Assembly (NCBI GenBank): GCA_016715895.1
Contig: JADJXH010000004.1
Location: 1,550,001-1,614,000, forward strand
DNA length: 64,000 bases
Reading direction: 5' to 3'
DNA from: Flavobacteriales bacterium
Lineage (GTDB): Bacteria; Bacteroidota; Bacteroidia; Flavobacteriales_F; PHOS-HE28
Of the stretch, positions 52,056 through 60,444 are shown piece after piece. A program made the translations under genes and the position numbers. Each line of letters opens with the position of its first letter. Positions within the stretch are counted from its first letter, which is position 1. The notes under the pieces were generated by a model, which worked only from the letters and a program-made list of their open reading frames with translations, did not search any database and was not told where the DNA came from.

Positions 52056-53135
52056 CTACTTGGGGGCCGTGCGGTACAGCCACACGCCCACCGCGCCGAA
52101 GATCAGGTTGGGCAGCCACACGGCGAACAGCGGGTCCAGCCCGGCGTTGGTGGCGGCCACGGTGGTGATCTTGCTGCTGAAGATGTAGAGCAGCACGAGC
52201 AGCACGCCGAGGGCGAGGTGCACGCCGGTGCCGCCGCGCACCTTGCGGCTGCTGATGCTCACGCCGATGAGGGTGAACACATAGGTGGCGAAGGGGGCGG
52301 AGGTGCGCTGGTGCTTTTCGATCAGGTAGAAGGCGGTGGTGTCGCTGCCGCGCATGCGCTCCTCGGCCACGAAGCGGTCCAGCTCGGCGGTGGTCATGCT
52401 CATGGCGTTCTCGTTGCGCTGGCCGAGGTCCTTGGGCACCAGGGGGATCAGGGTGTCCATCACGCTGCCCTGCCGGAGGCTGCCGCCGGTGCTGTCGATC
52501 TCCTGCAGGGTCCAGTCCTCCACACGCCAGCGCCCCGTCAGGCTGTCGTAGATGGCGCGCTCGCTCATCAGCTTGCGGGTGAGGCGGCCGTCCGCCCAGT
52601 GCTCCAGGCTGAAGCGGTAGCCGGTGCGCTTCTGGGCGTTGAAGCTCTCCACGTAGGCGATGGTGCCCGGCGCGATCTCGCGGTGGATGTTCTTGCCCTT
52701 CACCTGGAAGGCCACGCGGATGTGCTCCTCCTCGAAGGCCAGGCGCTCCTTGTTGGCCGCCGGCAGCACCAGGTGGTTGGCGGCCAGGGCCAGCAGCATC
52801 AGGAAGGTGGCCGACAGGAAGTAGGGCCACATGAGGCGCGGGAAGCTGATGCCGCTGCTGAGGGCCGCGATCACCTCGCTGCGGTGCGCCAGCCGGCTGG
52901 TGAACAGGATCACCGCCAGGAAGATGAGCAGACCGCTGAAGAAGTTGGCGTAGTAGATCACGAAGTTGACGTAGTACTCCCGCACGATCTCGCCCACGCC
53001 GGCGCTCATCTTGGCGAAGTCCTCCGTCTTCTCGCTGATGTCGAACACCACGGCGATGGCCATGATGAGCACCAGGATGAAGAAGAAGGTGCCCAGGAAC
53101 TGGCGGATGATGTAGCGGTCGAAGAGGCGGAGCAT
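52056..53135 (-). CDS. LptF/LptG family lipopolysaccharide export permease
   Basis: A 359-residue permease. Three N-terminal membrane helices (IIRQFLGTFFFILVLIMAIAV; FSGLLIFLAVILFTSRLA; LMWPYFLSATFLMLLAL), a periplasmic jellyroll region (about 130-265), and three C-terminal helices follow the LptF/LptG plan. With LptB it extracts LPS from the inner membrane. Which of LptF or LptG it is cannot be decided. It lies 48 bases after tgt and is probably cotranscribed with it, a common Bacteroidota pairing. Confidence 0.88.
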   Translation of the reverse strand: MLRLFDRYIIRQFLGTFFFILVLIMAIAVVFDISEKTEDFAKMSAGVGEIVREYYVNFVIYYANFFSGLLIFLAVILFTSRLAHRSEVIAALSSGISFPRLMWPYFLSATFLMLLALAANHLVLPAANKERLAFEEEHIRVAFQVKGKNIHREIAPGTIAYVESFNAQKRTGYRFSLEHWADGRLTRKLMSERAIYDSLTGRWRVEDWTLQEIDSTGGSLRQGSVMDTLIPLVPKDLGQRNENAMSMTTAELDRFVAEERMRGSDTTAFYLIEKHQRTSAPFATYVFTLIGVSISSRKVRGGTGVHLALGVLLVLLYIFSSKITTVAATNAGLDPLFAVWLPNLIFGAVGVWLYRTAPK

Positions 53136-53183
53136 GGCGTCCTTCGTTCGGTCAGCACATCGGCCCTTCGGCGGCGTTGTCCA

Positions 53184-54314
53184 TCACAGGCGTTGCTTGA
53201 GGGCGGGCAGCAGGGCGTTCTTCCAGCCGGTGAAGCTACCGTCCAGGATGCGCGTGCGGGCCTCCCGCATCAACGCGATGTAGAAGCCCAGGTTGTGCAG
53301 GCTGGCGATCTGCTGGCCCAGCATCTCGTTGCTGGCGAACAGGTGGCGCACGAAGGCCCGGCTGTAGGCGGTGTCCACCCAGCTGTGCCCGTCGGGGTCC
53401 AGGGCGCCGTGGTGGTCGGCCCACTGCCGGTTCTTGATCTGCAGCACCCCCTGGCGGGTGAAGAGCATGCCGTTGCGGCCGTTGCGGGTGGGCATCACGC
53501 AGTCGAACATGTCCACTCCGCGGGCCATGTTCTCCAGCAGGTTCCACGGGGTGCCCACACCCATCAGGTAGCGCGGCCGATCGGCGGGCAGGATGCCGCA
53601 GCACAGCTCGGCCATGGCGTACATCTCCTCCTCGGGCTCGCCCACGCTGAGGCCCCCGATGGCGTTGCCCACGGCGCCCTGCTCCGCCACATGCTCGGCG
53701 CTCTGCTTCCGCAGGTCGGGGAAGGTGCTGCCCTGCACGATGGGGAAGAGCGCCTGCTCGTGGCCGTACTTCGGTCCGGTGCTGGTGAAGCGCGCGATGC
53801 AGCGGGCCAGCCAGCGGTGCGTGCGGTGCATGCTGTCGGTGGCGTACTTCAGGTCGCAGGGCCAGGGGGTGCACTCGTCGAAGGCCATGCAGATGTCGGC
53901 ACCGATGCTGCGCTGGATGTCCATCACGCCCTCCGGGGTGAAGAGGTGGCGGCTGCCGTCGATGTGGCTCTGGAACTTCACCCCCTCCTCGGTGATCTTG
54001 CGGATGTCGCTGAGGGAGTGCACCTGGAAGCCGCCGCTGTCGGTGAGGATGGGCCGGTCCCACCCGTTGAAGCGGTGCAGGCCCCCCGCATGCTCCAGCA
54101 CCTCCGTACCGGGCCGCAGGTACAGGTGGTAGGTGTTGCTCAGCATGATGGGCGCGTCCAGGTCGTTCCGCAGCTCGCGCGGGTGGACGGCCTTCACGGC
54201 GCCGAGGGTGCCCACGGGCATGAAGACGGGGGTGGGGATGGGGCCGTGGTCGGTGTGGAGCACCCCGGCACGGGCGTGGCCGGCCGGATCGGTGCGGAGA
54301 AGCTCGAAATGCAC
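53184..54314 (-). CDS. tgt: Queuine tRNA-ribosyltransferase
   Basis: A 376-residue TGT enzyme that swaps guanine-34 for preQ1/queuine in tRNA. Core motifs are present: ILTDSGGFQVHSL (nucleophile and substrate Asp), GGLSVGEPEEEM and FDCVMPTRNGRNG. The usual C-terminal CxCxxC zinc site is absent: the aligned segment reads LDPDGHSWVDTAYSRAFVRHL with no cysteine. The start is GTG, preceded by CATCTTTG, a variant -7 box, four bases upstream. Confidence 0.92.
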   Translation of the reverse strand: MHFELLRTDPAGHARAGVLHTDHGPIPTPVFMPVGTLGAVKAVHPRELRNDLDAPIMLSNTYHLYLRPGTEVLEHAGGLHRFNGWDRPILTDSGGFQVHSLSDIRKITEEGVKFQSHIDGSRHLFTPEGVMDIQRSIGADICMAFDECTPWPCDLKYATDSMHRTHRWLARCIARFTSTGPKYGHEQALFPIVQGSTFPDLRKQSAEHVAEQGAVGNAIGGLSVGEPEEEMYAMAELCCGILPADRPRYLMGVGTPWNLLENMARGVDMFDCVMPTRNGRNGMLFTRQGVLQIKNRQWADHHGALDPDGHSWVDTAYSRAFVRHLFASNEMLGQQIASLHNLGFYIALMREARTRILDGSFTGWKNALLPALKQRL

Positions 54315-54411
54315 GGGGCAAAGATGGGACGGCCCGGGCGGGCGGCACTTGCCCCCGGAAGCCTGTTCATAACCGGCCCCGGGCGGTCCGGAGGCGTGCG
54401 GAGGCGCCCGG

Positions 54412-54419
54412 TAGCTTCG
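54412..54419 (+). promoter_or_regulatory. -7 box of the GT2-sigma factor-rsmG operon
   Basis: TAGCTTCG, one mismatch from TAnnTTTG, 14 bases before the ATG at 54434. Confidence 0.5.
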
Positions 54420-54433
54420 CTGCCATCCTGTCC

Positions 54434-55537
54434 ATGGTCCAGATGCTCGTGTTCGCGATGGGCGGTGCGCTCGCCGTGCTGCTGTGCTATCACGCGTTCA
54501 TCTTCAGCAGGCTGGCCTTCCGCCGCCAGGTGGTGACGCCCGACCGCGACCTGCCGGTGAGCGTGGTGATCTGCGCACGCAACGAGGCGCCCGCCCTGGA
54601 GAAGCTCGTTCCCGAGCTCATGGAGCAGGACCACCGCGAGTTCGAGGTGGTGGTGGTGAACGACCGCAGCCAGGACCTCACCGGCGAGGTGCTCGAGTGG
54701 ATGAAGCCGCGCTTCCCCCGGCTGCGCGTGGTCAATATCCAGGCCGATGAGAAGTTCAGCTACGGCAAGAAGATCGCCGTGGGCGTGGGCGTTCGGGCCG
54801 CCAAGCATCCGCACATCCTGCTCACCGACGCCGATTGCCGCCCTGTGGGGCCCGACTGGATCAGCTGCATGGCCAGCGGGTTCAGTGAGCGCCGCCACAT
54901 CGTCATCGGCCACAGCCCCTCCGAGGTGAGGCCCGGGCTCACCAACCTGCTGGAGCGGTTCGACGGCATCACCAAGGCCGTGCAGTTCATCGCCTTCGCC
55001 AAGGCCGGCCTGCCCTACATGGGCGTGGGCCGCAACCTGGGCTACACGCACGAGGTCTTCTTCAACGCCAAGGGCCCGCGGCGCCACCACCATCTCATGA
55101 GCGGCGACGACGACCTGTTCATCAACGAGGTGGCGCGTGCGCGCAACACGTCGGCGGTGGCGGACCCGCGCACCTTCATGGTCACGCGGGCCACGGAGGG
55201 GCTGGCCACCTGGATCCGGCGCAAGCGCCGCCACTACACCACGGCGCGCTACTACCGCTTCGGGCACCAGCTGCTGCTCACCCTGCTGCCCCTGGCGCGC
55301 CTTGTGTTCTGGGTCGCCTGTGCGGCCCTGTTCGCCCTGGGTGCCGTGCGCGAGGCCGGTGCGGGCCTCGCCGTGAAGGTCGGCGCCTTCCTCCCCGTCA
55401 CCCTGCTGGCCATGCGCCGGCTGGGGGCCGGCCCTTTGCTGCTCACCCTGGCCCTCCCCCTGGAATGGCTGTTCTTAGTTTTGGAACCGCTGATCTACCT
55501 CAGCACCCTGGTCATCAAGCCCCGCCGATGGAAGTGA
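54434..55537 (+). CDS. Glycosyltransferase family 2 membrane protein
   Basis: A 367-residue protein: N-terminal membrane helix, then a GT-A fold with SVVICARNEAPALEKLVPEL, VVVVNDRSQDLT, LLTDADCRP (DxD-like metal site) and SGDDDLFINE, and two or three C-terminal helices (ARLVFWVACAALFALGA; GPLLLTLALPLEWLFLVLEP). It transfers a sugar from a nucleotide donor to a membrane-bound acceptor, probably in envelope polysaccharide synthesis. It overlaps the sigma factor gene by 10 bp. Confidence 0.87.
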   Translation: MVQMLVFAMGGALAVLLCYHAFIFSRLAFRRQVVTPDRDLPVSVVICARNEAPALEKLVPELMEQDHREFEVVVVNDRSQDLTGEVLEWMKPRFPRLRVVNIQADEKFSYGKKIAVGVGVRAAKHPHILLTDADCRPVGPDWISCMASGFSERRHIVIGHSPSEVRPGLTNLLERFDGITKAVQFIAFAKAGLPYMGVGRNLGYTHEVFFNAKGPRRHHHLMSGDDDLFINEVARARNTSAVADPRTFMVTRATEGLATWIRRKRRHYTTARYYRFGHQLLLTLLPLARLVFWVACAALFALGAVREAGAGLAVKVGAFLPVTLLAMRRLGAGPLLLTLALPLEWLFLVLEPLIYLSTLVIKPRRWK

Positions 55538-56136
55538 ACGAGAACCTCTCCGAGAAGGCGCGTTACGACTACGTGCTCGTGCGCCGCGCCGTGGACAAGG
55601 GCGACCAGAAGGCGTACGCCGAGCTGATGAGCCGCTATCGCGACTCCATCTACTTCATGTTGTTGAAGATGATCAACAACAAGGACGATGCGGAGGACCT
55701 CACCATCGAGGCCTTCGGCAAGGCCTTCAACCGGCTCAAGCAGTACACGCCCAACTACGCCTTCAGCACCTGGCTGTTCAAGATCGCGTCGAACAACTGC
55801 ATCGACTGGATCCGCAAGCAGAAGAAGAAGACCCTCTCCATCGACAACCCCATCGGCACCGACGACGGGGACGAGATGACGATCGAGATCCGCAGCCACG
55901 GCCCCGACCCGGCCGATGTGGTGATCCGCGACCAGAAGAGCGCGGTGATGCGCGAGGTGGTGGACAAGCTCAAGCCCCGCTACCGCACCCTCATCGAGCT
56001 GCGCTATTACAAGGAGTACAGCTACGAGGAGATCGCCGACGAGCTCGACCTTCCCCTGGGCACCGTCAAGGCGCAGCTTTTCCGCGCCCGCGAGTTCCTC
56101 ATGAACATGCTGAACAACAGCAAGGAGGCCATCTGA
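55528..56136 (+). CDS. RNA polymerase ECF sigma factor
   Basis: A 202-residue sigma-70 family factor. Region 2 is YRDSIYFMLLKMINNKDDAEDLTIEAFGKAFNRL...NYAFSTWLFKIASNNCIDWIRKQKKK and region 4 is RYRTLIELRYYKEYSYEEIADELDLPLGTVKAQLFRAREFL. Region 3 is missing, as in ECF factors. A long acidic linker (DNPIGTDDGDEMTIEI) joins the two regions. No anti-sigma factor is next to it; it is coupled to the GT2 gene (10-bp overlap). Confidence 0.9.
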   Translation: MEVNENLSEKARYDYVLVRRAVDKGDQKAYAELMSRYRDSIYFMLLKMINNKDDAEDLTIEAFGKAFNRLKQYTPNYAFSTWLFKIASNNCIDWIRKQKKKTLSIDNPIGTDDGDEMTIEIRSHGPDPADVVIRDQKSAVMREVVDKLKPRYRTLIELRYYKEYSYEEIADELDLPLGTVKAQLFRAREFLMNMLNNSKEAI

Positions 56137-56140
56137 GGGG

Positions 56141-56196
56141 CATGTGCCCATGTGCACATGTGCACATGAGCACATGGTCGCATGCGCACATGACCG
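56141..56196. repeat. Octanucleotide repeats running into the rsmG start
   Basis: Seven 8-base units, each beginning CATG: CATGTGCC, CATGTGCA (twice), CATGAGCA, CATGGTCG, CATGCGCA, CATGACCG. Each contains an ATG; units 1, 4 and 7 (56142, 56166, 56190) are in the rsmG frame. The last unit overlaps the chosen rsmG start codon. Confidence 0.8.
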
Positions 56197-56798
56197 AACT
56201 GCTCACCAAGTACTTCCCCGAGCTCACGGCGCAACAGCGTGACCGGTTCGCGCGCATGGGCCCGTTGTACGCCGACTGGAACGAGCGCGTGAACCTGGTC
56301 TCGCGGAAGGACATCGAGCACCTCTACGAACGGCACATCCTGCACGCGCTCGGCATCGCCAAGGTGGTCCAGTTCAAGAAAGGGACACGGATCGTGGACG
56401 TGGGCACCGGCGGCGGCTTCCCCCTCATCCCGCTGGCCGTCCTCTTCCCGGACTGCGTCCTTCACGGCATCGACGGCATCGGCAAGAAGATCGCGGCCGT
56501 GCAGGGCATCATCCAGGGCCTGGGCCTCACCAATTGCACCGCCGAGCAGGTGCGCAGCACCGGGCACCGGCAGCGCTACGACGTCATTGTCAGCCGCGCG
56601 GTCAGCGCGCTGCCCGAGTTCATCCGCGACACGAAGCACCTGGTCGTCCAAGGCGCCGGACGGCTCTATACCCTGAAGGGGGGCGATCTGGCCGATGAAC
56701 TGCTCCCGGTCAGGCAGCGCTATCGCGTGCACGAGCTGTCACGCGTCTTCGAGGAGGAGTTCTTCGCCACCAAGAAGGTGGTTCAAGTGGAAATGTGA
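56190..56798 (+). CDS. rsmG: 16S rRNA (guanine(527)-N(7))-methyltransferase
   Basis: A 202-residue methyltransferase with AdoMet motif IVDVGTGGGFPLIPLAVLFP, LHGIDGIGKK and the family motif RYDVIVSRAVSAL. It methylates G527 of 16S rRNA, affecting streptomycin sensitivity. The start MTELLTKYFPEL fits the family; in-frame ATGs at 56142 and 56166 inside the octamer repeats would add odd N-termini (MCPCAHVHMSTWSHAH). It is the last gene of the GT2-sigma operon. Confidence 0.9.
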   Translation: MTELLTKYFPELTAQQRDRFARMGPLYADWNERVNLVSRKDIEHLYERHILHALGIAKVVQFKKGTRIVDVGTGGGFPLIPLAVLFPDCVLHGIDGIGKKIAAVQGIIQGLGLTNCTAEQVRSTGHRQRYDVIVSRAVSALPEFIRDTKHLVVQGAGRLYTLKGGDLADELLPVRQRYRVHELSRVFEEEFFATKKVVQVEM

Positions 56799-56803
56799 AA
56801 GTG

Positions 56804-56848
56804 GAAAGCTGAAAGTTGAAACGGGGGCCTTTTCAACTTTCAGCTTTC
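56804..56848. terminator. Bidirectional terminator between rsmG and the ABC exporter
   Basis: Perfect 18-bp inverted repeat (GAAAGCTGAAAGTTGAAA and its complement) with a 9-base loop, placed between two convergent genes. Further copies of TTCAGCTTT lie just to the right. Confidence 0.85.
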
Positions 56849-56867
56849 ATATTTCAGCTTTGAACAT

Positions 56868-58685
56868 TCAGCTTTCCATCTGCAGTCGGCTCAGGCTGTG
56901 GTACAGCCCGTCCACGTCGGCGATCAGCTCGCCATGGGTGCCGCTTTCGGCGATCACGCCCTTGTCCAGCACCAGGATCCGGTCCGCATCGCGGATGGTG
57001 CTGAGGCGGTGCGCGATCACCAGGCTCGTGCGGCCCTTCATCAGCTGCTCGAGCGCTTCCTGCACCAGGCGTTCGCTCTCGCTGTCCAGCGCGCTGGTGG
57101 CCTCGTCCAGGATCAGGATGGCGGGGTCCTTCAGCACGGCGCGGGCGATGGCGATGCGCTGGCGCTGCCCGCCGCTGAGCTGGATGCCGCGTTCGCCCAC
57201 CACGGTGGCATAGCCCTCGGGGAAGGCGGCGATGAAGTCGTGCGCGTTGGCGCGGCGGGCCGCGGCCTCCACCTCGGCATCGGTGGCATCGGGACGGCCG
57301 TAGGCGATGTTCTCGCGGATGCTGCCGCCGAACAGCAGCACCTCTTGCGGCACGATGGCCATGCGGTCGCGGAGCGCGGTGAGCGGATAGTCGCGTGCGT
57401 CGCGGTCGTCGATGCGCACCGTGCCCTGCACCGGGTCGAAGAAGCGCAGCACCAGGGAGGCGACGGTGCTCTTGCCCGCGCCGCTGGGGCCCACGAGCGC
57501 GATGCGCTGGCCGGGTTCGGCGGTGAACGACACATCCCGAAGCACCGGCACATCGGCGCGGGTGGCGTAGTGGAAGCTCACGCCCTCGAAGGCGATGCGG
57601 CCCCGCAGCTCGATGCGCTGCTTGCGCGCGTCCAGGCTCACCGGCTCGCCGGGCTCGTCGTGCAGGTCCATCAGCCGTTCGGTGGCCCCGATGGCCTTCA
57701 GCACGGTGTTCACATGCTCGGGGATGCCGCCGATGCTGGCGCCCACGAACACGCTGTACATGATGAAGGTGACGAGCTCGCCGTTGGTGAGCAGCCCTTC
57801 GCGCTGCAGGTTCACCCCGCGCCACACCACCAGGATGATGGCGCCGAACATGCACAGGATGATGAACGAGACGAGGGCCCCGCGCCACCGTGCGCCGCGC
57901 ATGGCCAGCGCGCGTGCGCTGAGGACGCTGCGGCCGTAGCGCACGCTCTCCCAAGCTTCATTGGCGAAGGCCTTCACGCTCTGGATGCCCTGCAGCGTCT
58001 CGTCCACGATCACGTTGGTGTCGGCGATGCGGTCCTGCACCTGGCGGCTGAGGCGGCCGATGAAGCGGCCGAAGAGGACGGCCACGAGCACCACCACCGG
58101 CACGGAGGCGAGCATGGTGAGGGTGAGCTCCGGCGACAGGCGCGCCAGGAGCACGATGCCCGCGGCGATGATGATCAGCTGGCGCAGCAGCTCGGCCAGC
58201 GTGGTGGTGAAGGTGTCCTGCAGCAGGGCCACATCGGCGCTGAGGCGGCTGTTGAGCTCGCCCACACGCCGCCTGGCGAAGAAGGACATCGGCAGCCGCA
58301 GCAGGTGGGCATAGGTGTCGCGCCGCAGGTCGGCCAGCATGTGCTCGGTGACGTGCGCGAAGAGAACGATGCGGAAGAAGCCGAGCACCGCCTGCACGGC
58401 GAAGACCAGCAGGAGCAGCAGGAAGATGCTGTCCGTGTTGGTGAGGTCGAACAGCGGCGCGCTGAAGGAGGTCTCGCCCTTGGTGGAGTCGATGAGCTTG
58501 CCCATCAACCCCGGGAACACCAGGCTGAGACCGCTGGTGCCGATCAGGAAGAGCAGGCCGGCCGCGAAGGTCCAGCGGTGGGGTCGCAGGTAGCGGAACA
58601 GGCGCAGGGCCTTGCGCAGCGTCGCACGGTCCAGCTTGGCCGGCTTCGCATCGTTGTAGCGGGAACGGTGGCGGCGGGAGGCCAT
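56868..58685 (-). CDS. MsbA-like ABC exporter (membrane and ATPase domains)
   Basis: A 605-residue half-transporter. Six membrane helices (about 40-330) carry the ABC exporter type I fold (WTFAAGLLFLIGTSGLSLVFPG), followed by a nucleotide-binding domain with Walker A GPSGAGKST, Q-loop region IVPQEVLLFGG, signature LSGGQRQR and Walker B ILILDEATSALD. MsbA-like proteins flip lipid A or other lipids/drugs. It starts at the ATG 58685 (MASRRHRSRYND); a GTG six bases upstream is possible. The upstream neighbours are SRPBCC and pyrE on the same strand. Confidence 0.9.
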   Translation of the reverse strand: MASRRHRSRYNDAKPAKLDRATLRKALRLFRYLRPHRWTFAAGLLFLIGTSGLSLVFPGLMGKLIDSTKGETSFSAPLFDLTNTDSIFLLLLLVFAVQAVLGFFRIVLFAHVTEHMLADLRRDTYAHLLRLPMSFFARRRVGELNSRLSADVALLQDTFTTTLAELLRQLIIIAAGIVLLARLSPELTLTMLASVPVVVLVAVLFGRFIGRLSRQVQDRIADTNVIVDETLQGIQSVKAFANEAWESVRYGRSVLSARALAMRGARWRGALVSFIILCMFGAIILVVWRGVNLQREGLLTNGELVTFIMYSVFVGASIGGIPEHVNTVLKAIGATERLMDLHDEPGEPVSLDARKQRIELRGRIAFEGVSFHYATRADVPVLRDVSFTAEPGQRIALVGPSGAGKSTVASLVLRFFDPVQGTVRIDDRDARDYPLTALRDRMAIVPQEVLLFGGSIRENIAYGRPDATDAEVEAAARRANAHDFIAAFPEGYATVVGERGIQLSGGQRQRIAIARAVLKDPAILILDEATSALDSESERLVQEALEQLMKGRTSLVIAHRLSTIRDADRILVLDKGVIAESGTHGELIADVDGLYHSLSRLQMES

Positions 58686-58707
58686 GGTCACTGTCGCCGG
58701 CGGGTCC

Positions 58708-59115
58708 TCACCCGTGCAGCGCCACCATCTTGTCGGCGATGTGGTCGAAGAGGTTCCGCAGCGGGGTCTCCACCATCATCTTGATGAAGGGGTTCAGGTC
58801 CGCCTCGAAGACCTGCCAGGCGCGCGTGCCGCCATCGGCGGCCTGCAGATGCACGTCCAGCGTGAACGGGAAGGGGCTCCGGTCGGTGGCCTTCATGCGC
58901 ACCAGCCCCGGTGCTTCGCCACCGGCCAGCTCCAGCCCGATGGTGGCCGCGCCCTGCACCTTGAAGGAGCACGACCGGCCGTCGCTCTTCCAGTCGCTGA
59001 TGCGGTCCTGCGGCAGCAGCTGCTGGAAGTTGTTCATGTCCTGAAGGAAGGTGTACAGCTCGTCCGGGCCGCGGCCGATCGTCACCTGCTTGCTCTCGAT
59101 GCGTGTCATGCCCAT
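58708..59115 (-). CDS. SRPBCC/START-like domain protein
   Basis: A 135-residue protein (TRIESKQVTIGRGPDELYTFLQDM...ISDWKSDGRSCSFKVQGAATI...FEADLNPFIKMMVETPLRNL). This is the helix-grip fold of the SRPBCC superfamily, which binds hydrophobic ligands; the molecular role is unknown. It lies between pyrE and the ABC exporter with short spacers (35 and 22 bases), so it is probably in their operon. MGMTRIES is the reported start, MTRIES is equally possible. Confidence 0.75.
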   Translation of the reverse strand: MGMTRIESKQVTIGRGPDELYTFLQDMNNFQQLLPQDRISDWKSDGRSCSFKVQGAATIGLELAGGEAPGLVRMKATDRSPFPFTLDVHLQAADGGTRAWQVFEADLNPFIKMMVETPLRNLFDHIADKMVALHG

Positions 59116-59150
59116 GGGTTCGTTCCGTCCGCTCGTTCCGTCACGCCCTC

Positions 59151-59804
59151 TTACGCCTGCACGGCGGCGTTCCAGGTGGCGGGATCCTTGCGCCACGCGT
59201 TCAGCGGGGCCAGGTCCTTTTCGGTGATGTAGCCCTCGCGCAGGGCCTGGTCCAGCAGGATGTTGTAGTTGGTGAGCGCGTGCATCTTGACGCGGGCCTC
59301 CTCGAAGGCCGCGCGGGCCACGTCGAAGCCATAGGTGAAGATGCTCACCATGCCCTTCACGTCGAGGCCCGCATCGCGCAAGGCGTTCACGGCCTGCAGG
59401 CTGCTGCCTCCGGTGCTCACCAAGTCCTCCACCACCACCACATTGCGGCCCACCGAGAGGTCACCCTCCACCTGGTTCCGCAGGCCGTGCTCCTTGGCAC
59501 TGGTGCGCACATAGATGAAGGGCAGGCCCATGTCGTGGGCCACCAGCATGCCGTGGGCGATGCCGCCCGTGGCCACCCCGGCGATCATGTCCGGCCGCCC
59601 GAACTCGCTCTGGATGAGGTGCACGAACTGCTGCCGGATGAAGGTGCGCACCGACGGGTAGGACAGGGTTTTCCGGTTGTCGCAGTAGATCGGGCTCTTC
59701 CAGCCGCTGGCCCAGGAGAAGGGCTTTGAGGGGCTCAGCTTCACCGCCTTGATCTGCAGCAGCAATTCGGCAACTTTGAGGGCCGGATCAAGGCGGTCGT
59801 TCAT
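59151..59804 (-). CDS. pyrE: Orotate phosphoribosyltransferase
   Basis: A 217-residue enzyme that joins orotate and PRPP to make OMP in pyrimidine synthesis. Conserved features: PFSWASGWKSPIYCDNRKTL (orotate/PRPP contacts), GVATGGIAHG and the PRPP-binding motif VVVVEDLVSTGGSS. The start MNDRLDPALKVAELLLQIKA fits the family length. The ATG overlaps the ATG of the divergent NUDIX gene by two bases (CATG). Confidence 0.95.
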   Translation of the reverse strand: MNDRLDPALKVAELLLQIKAVKLSPSKPFSWASGWKSPIYCDNRKTLSYPSVRTFIRQQFVHLIQSEFGRPDMIAGVATGGIAHGMLVAHDMGLPFIYVRTSAKEHGLRNQVEGDLSVGRNVVVVEDLVSTGGSSLQAVNALRDAGLDVKGMVSIFTYGFDVARAAFEEARVKMHALTNYNILLDQALREGYITEKDLAPLNAWRKDPATWNAAVQA

Positions 59805-60444
59805 GGCGCAAAACTACGAAGTCTCCATCGACGGGCTGGCCGTGGTGCTCACGCAACACGCGCCCGCAGCGGCTCCCCAAGCGGGAGGGCTGGTGGTGCA
59901 GGCCGCCGCGGCCGAGGGGGTGGACGCGCTGGTGGAGCGGGCGCGCCGCATCCCCGGCGTCGAGCGCCTCACGTTGGTGGTGCCCGATCCGGCGGCGACC
60001 TGGGACCGGTTCCGCAGCACCTGCGTTGTGGTGGAGGCGGCCGGTGGCGCGGTCACCGATGAGCACGGACGCCTGCTCGCCATCCATCGCCTGGGCCGTT
60101 GGGACCTGCCGAAGGGGAAGGTGGATCCCGGTGAGTCGCTGCCGGAGGCCGCCGTGCGCGAAGTGAAGGAGGAATGCGGGCTCCGCGAGGTGAGCATCGT
60201 GCGACCGCTGTGCGAGACCTGGCACACCTACGAGCGCGGTGGCGAACGTCACCTCAAGCGCACCTCCTGGTTCCTCATGCGCGCTTCCAGCGCGGAACGG
60301 CTCGTGCCGCAGCACGAGGAGGACATCCGCGAGGTGGCCTGGATGGACGCCGATGGCGTGCAGCGCGTCAAGGCCGGCACCTACGCCACGGTGCGTGCGG
60401 TGATCAGCGCCTGGGAGGAGGCGGTGCCTCGCTCCCGAACTTGA
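59803..60444 (+). CDS. NUDIX hydrolase
   Basis: A 213-residue protein. The NUDIX box GKVDPGESLPEAAVREVKEE (then CGL) follows the GX5EX7REUXEEXGU pattern. The N-terminal 80 residues (NYEVSIDGLAVVLTQ) form a separate small domain typical of Bacteroidota NUDIX proteins encoded beside pyrE. It hydrolyses a nucleoside diphosphate derivative; the substrate is unknown. Its start codon overlaps that of pyrE on the opposite strand. The 3' end overlaps the thioredoxin-like gene by 41 bp. Confidence 0.9.
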   Translation: MAQNYEVSIDGLAVVLTQHAPAAAPQAGGLVVQAAAAEGVDALVERARRIPGVERLTLVVPDPAATWDRFRSTCVVVEAAGGAVTDEHGRLLAIHRLGRWDLPKGKVDPGESLPEAAVREVKEECGLREVSIVRPLCETWHTYERGGERHLKRTSWFLMRASSAERLVPQHEEDIREVAWMDADGVQRVKAGTYATVRAVISAWEEAVPRSRT

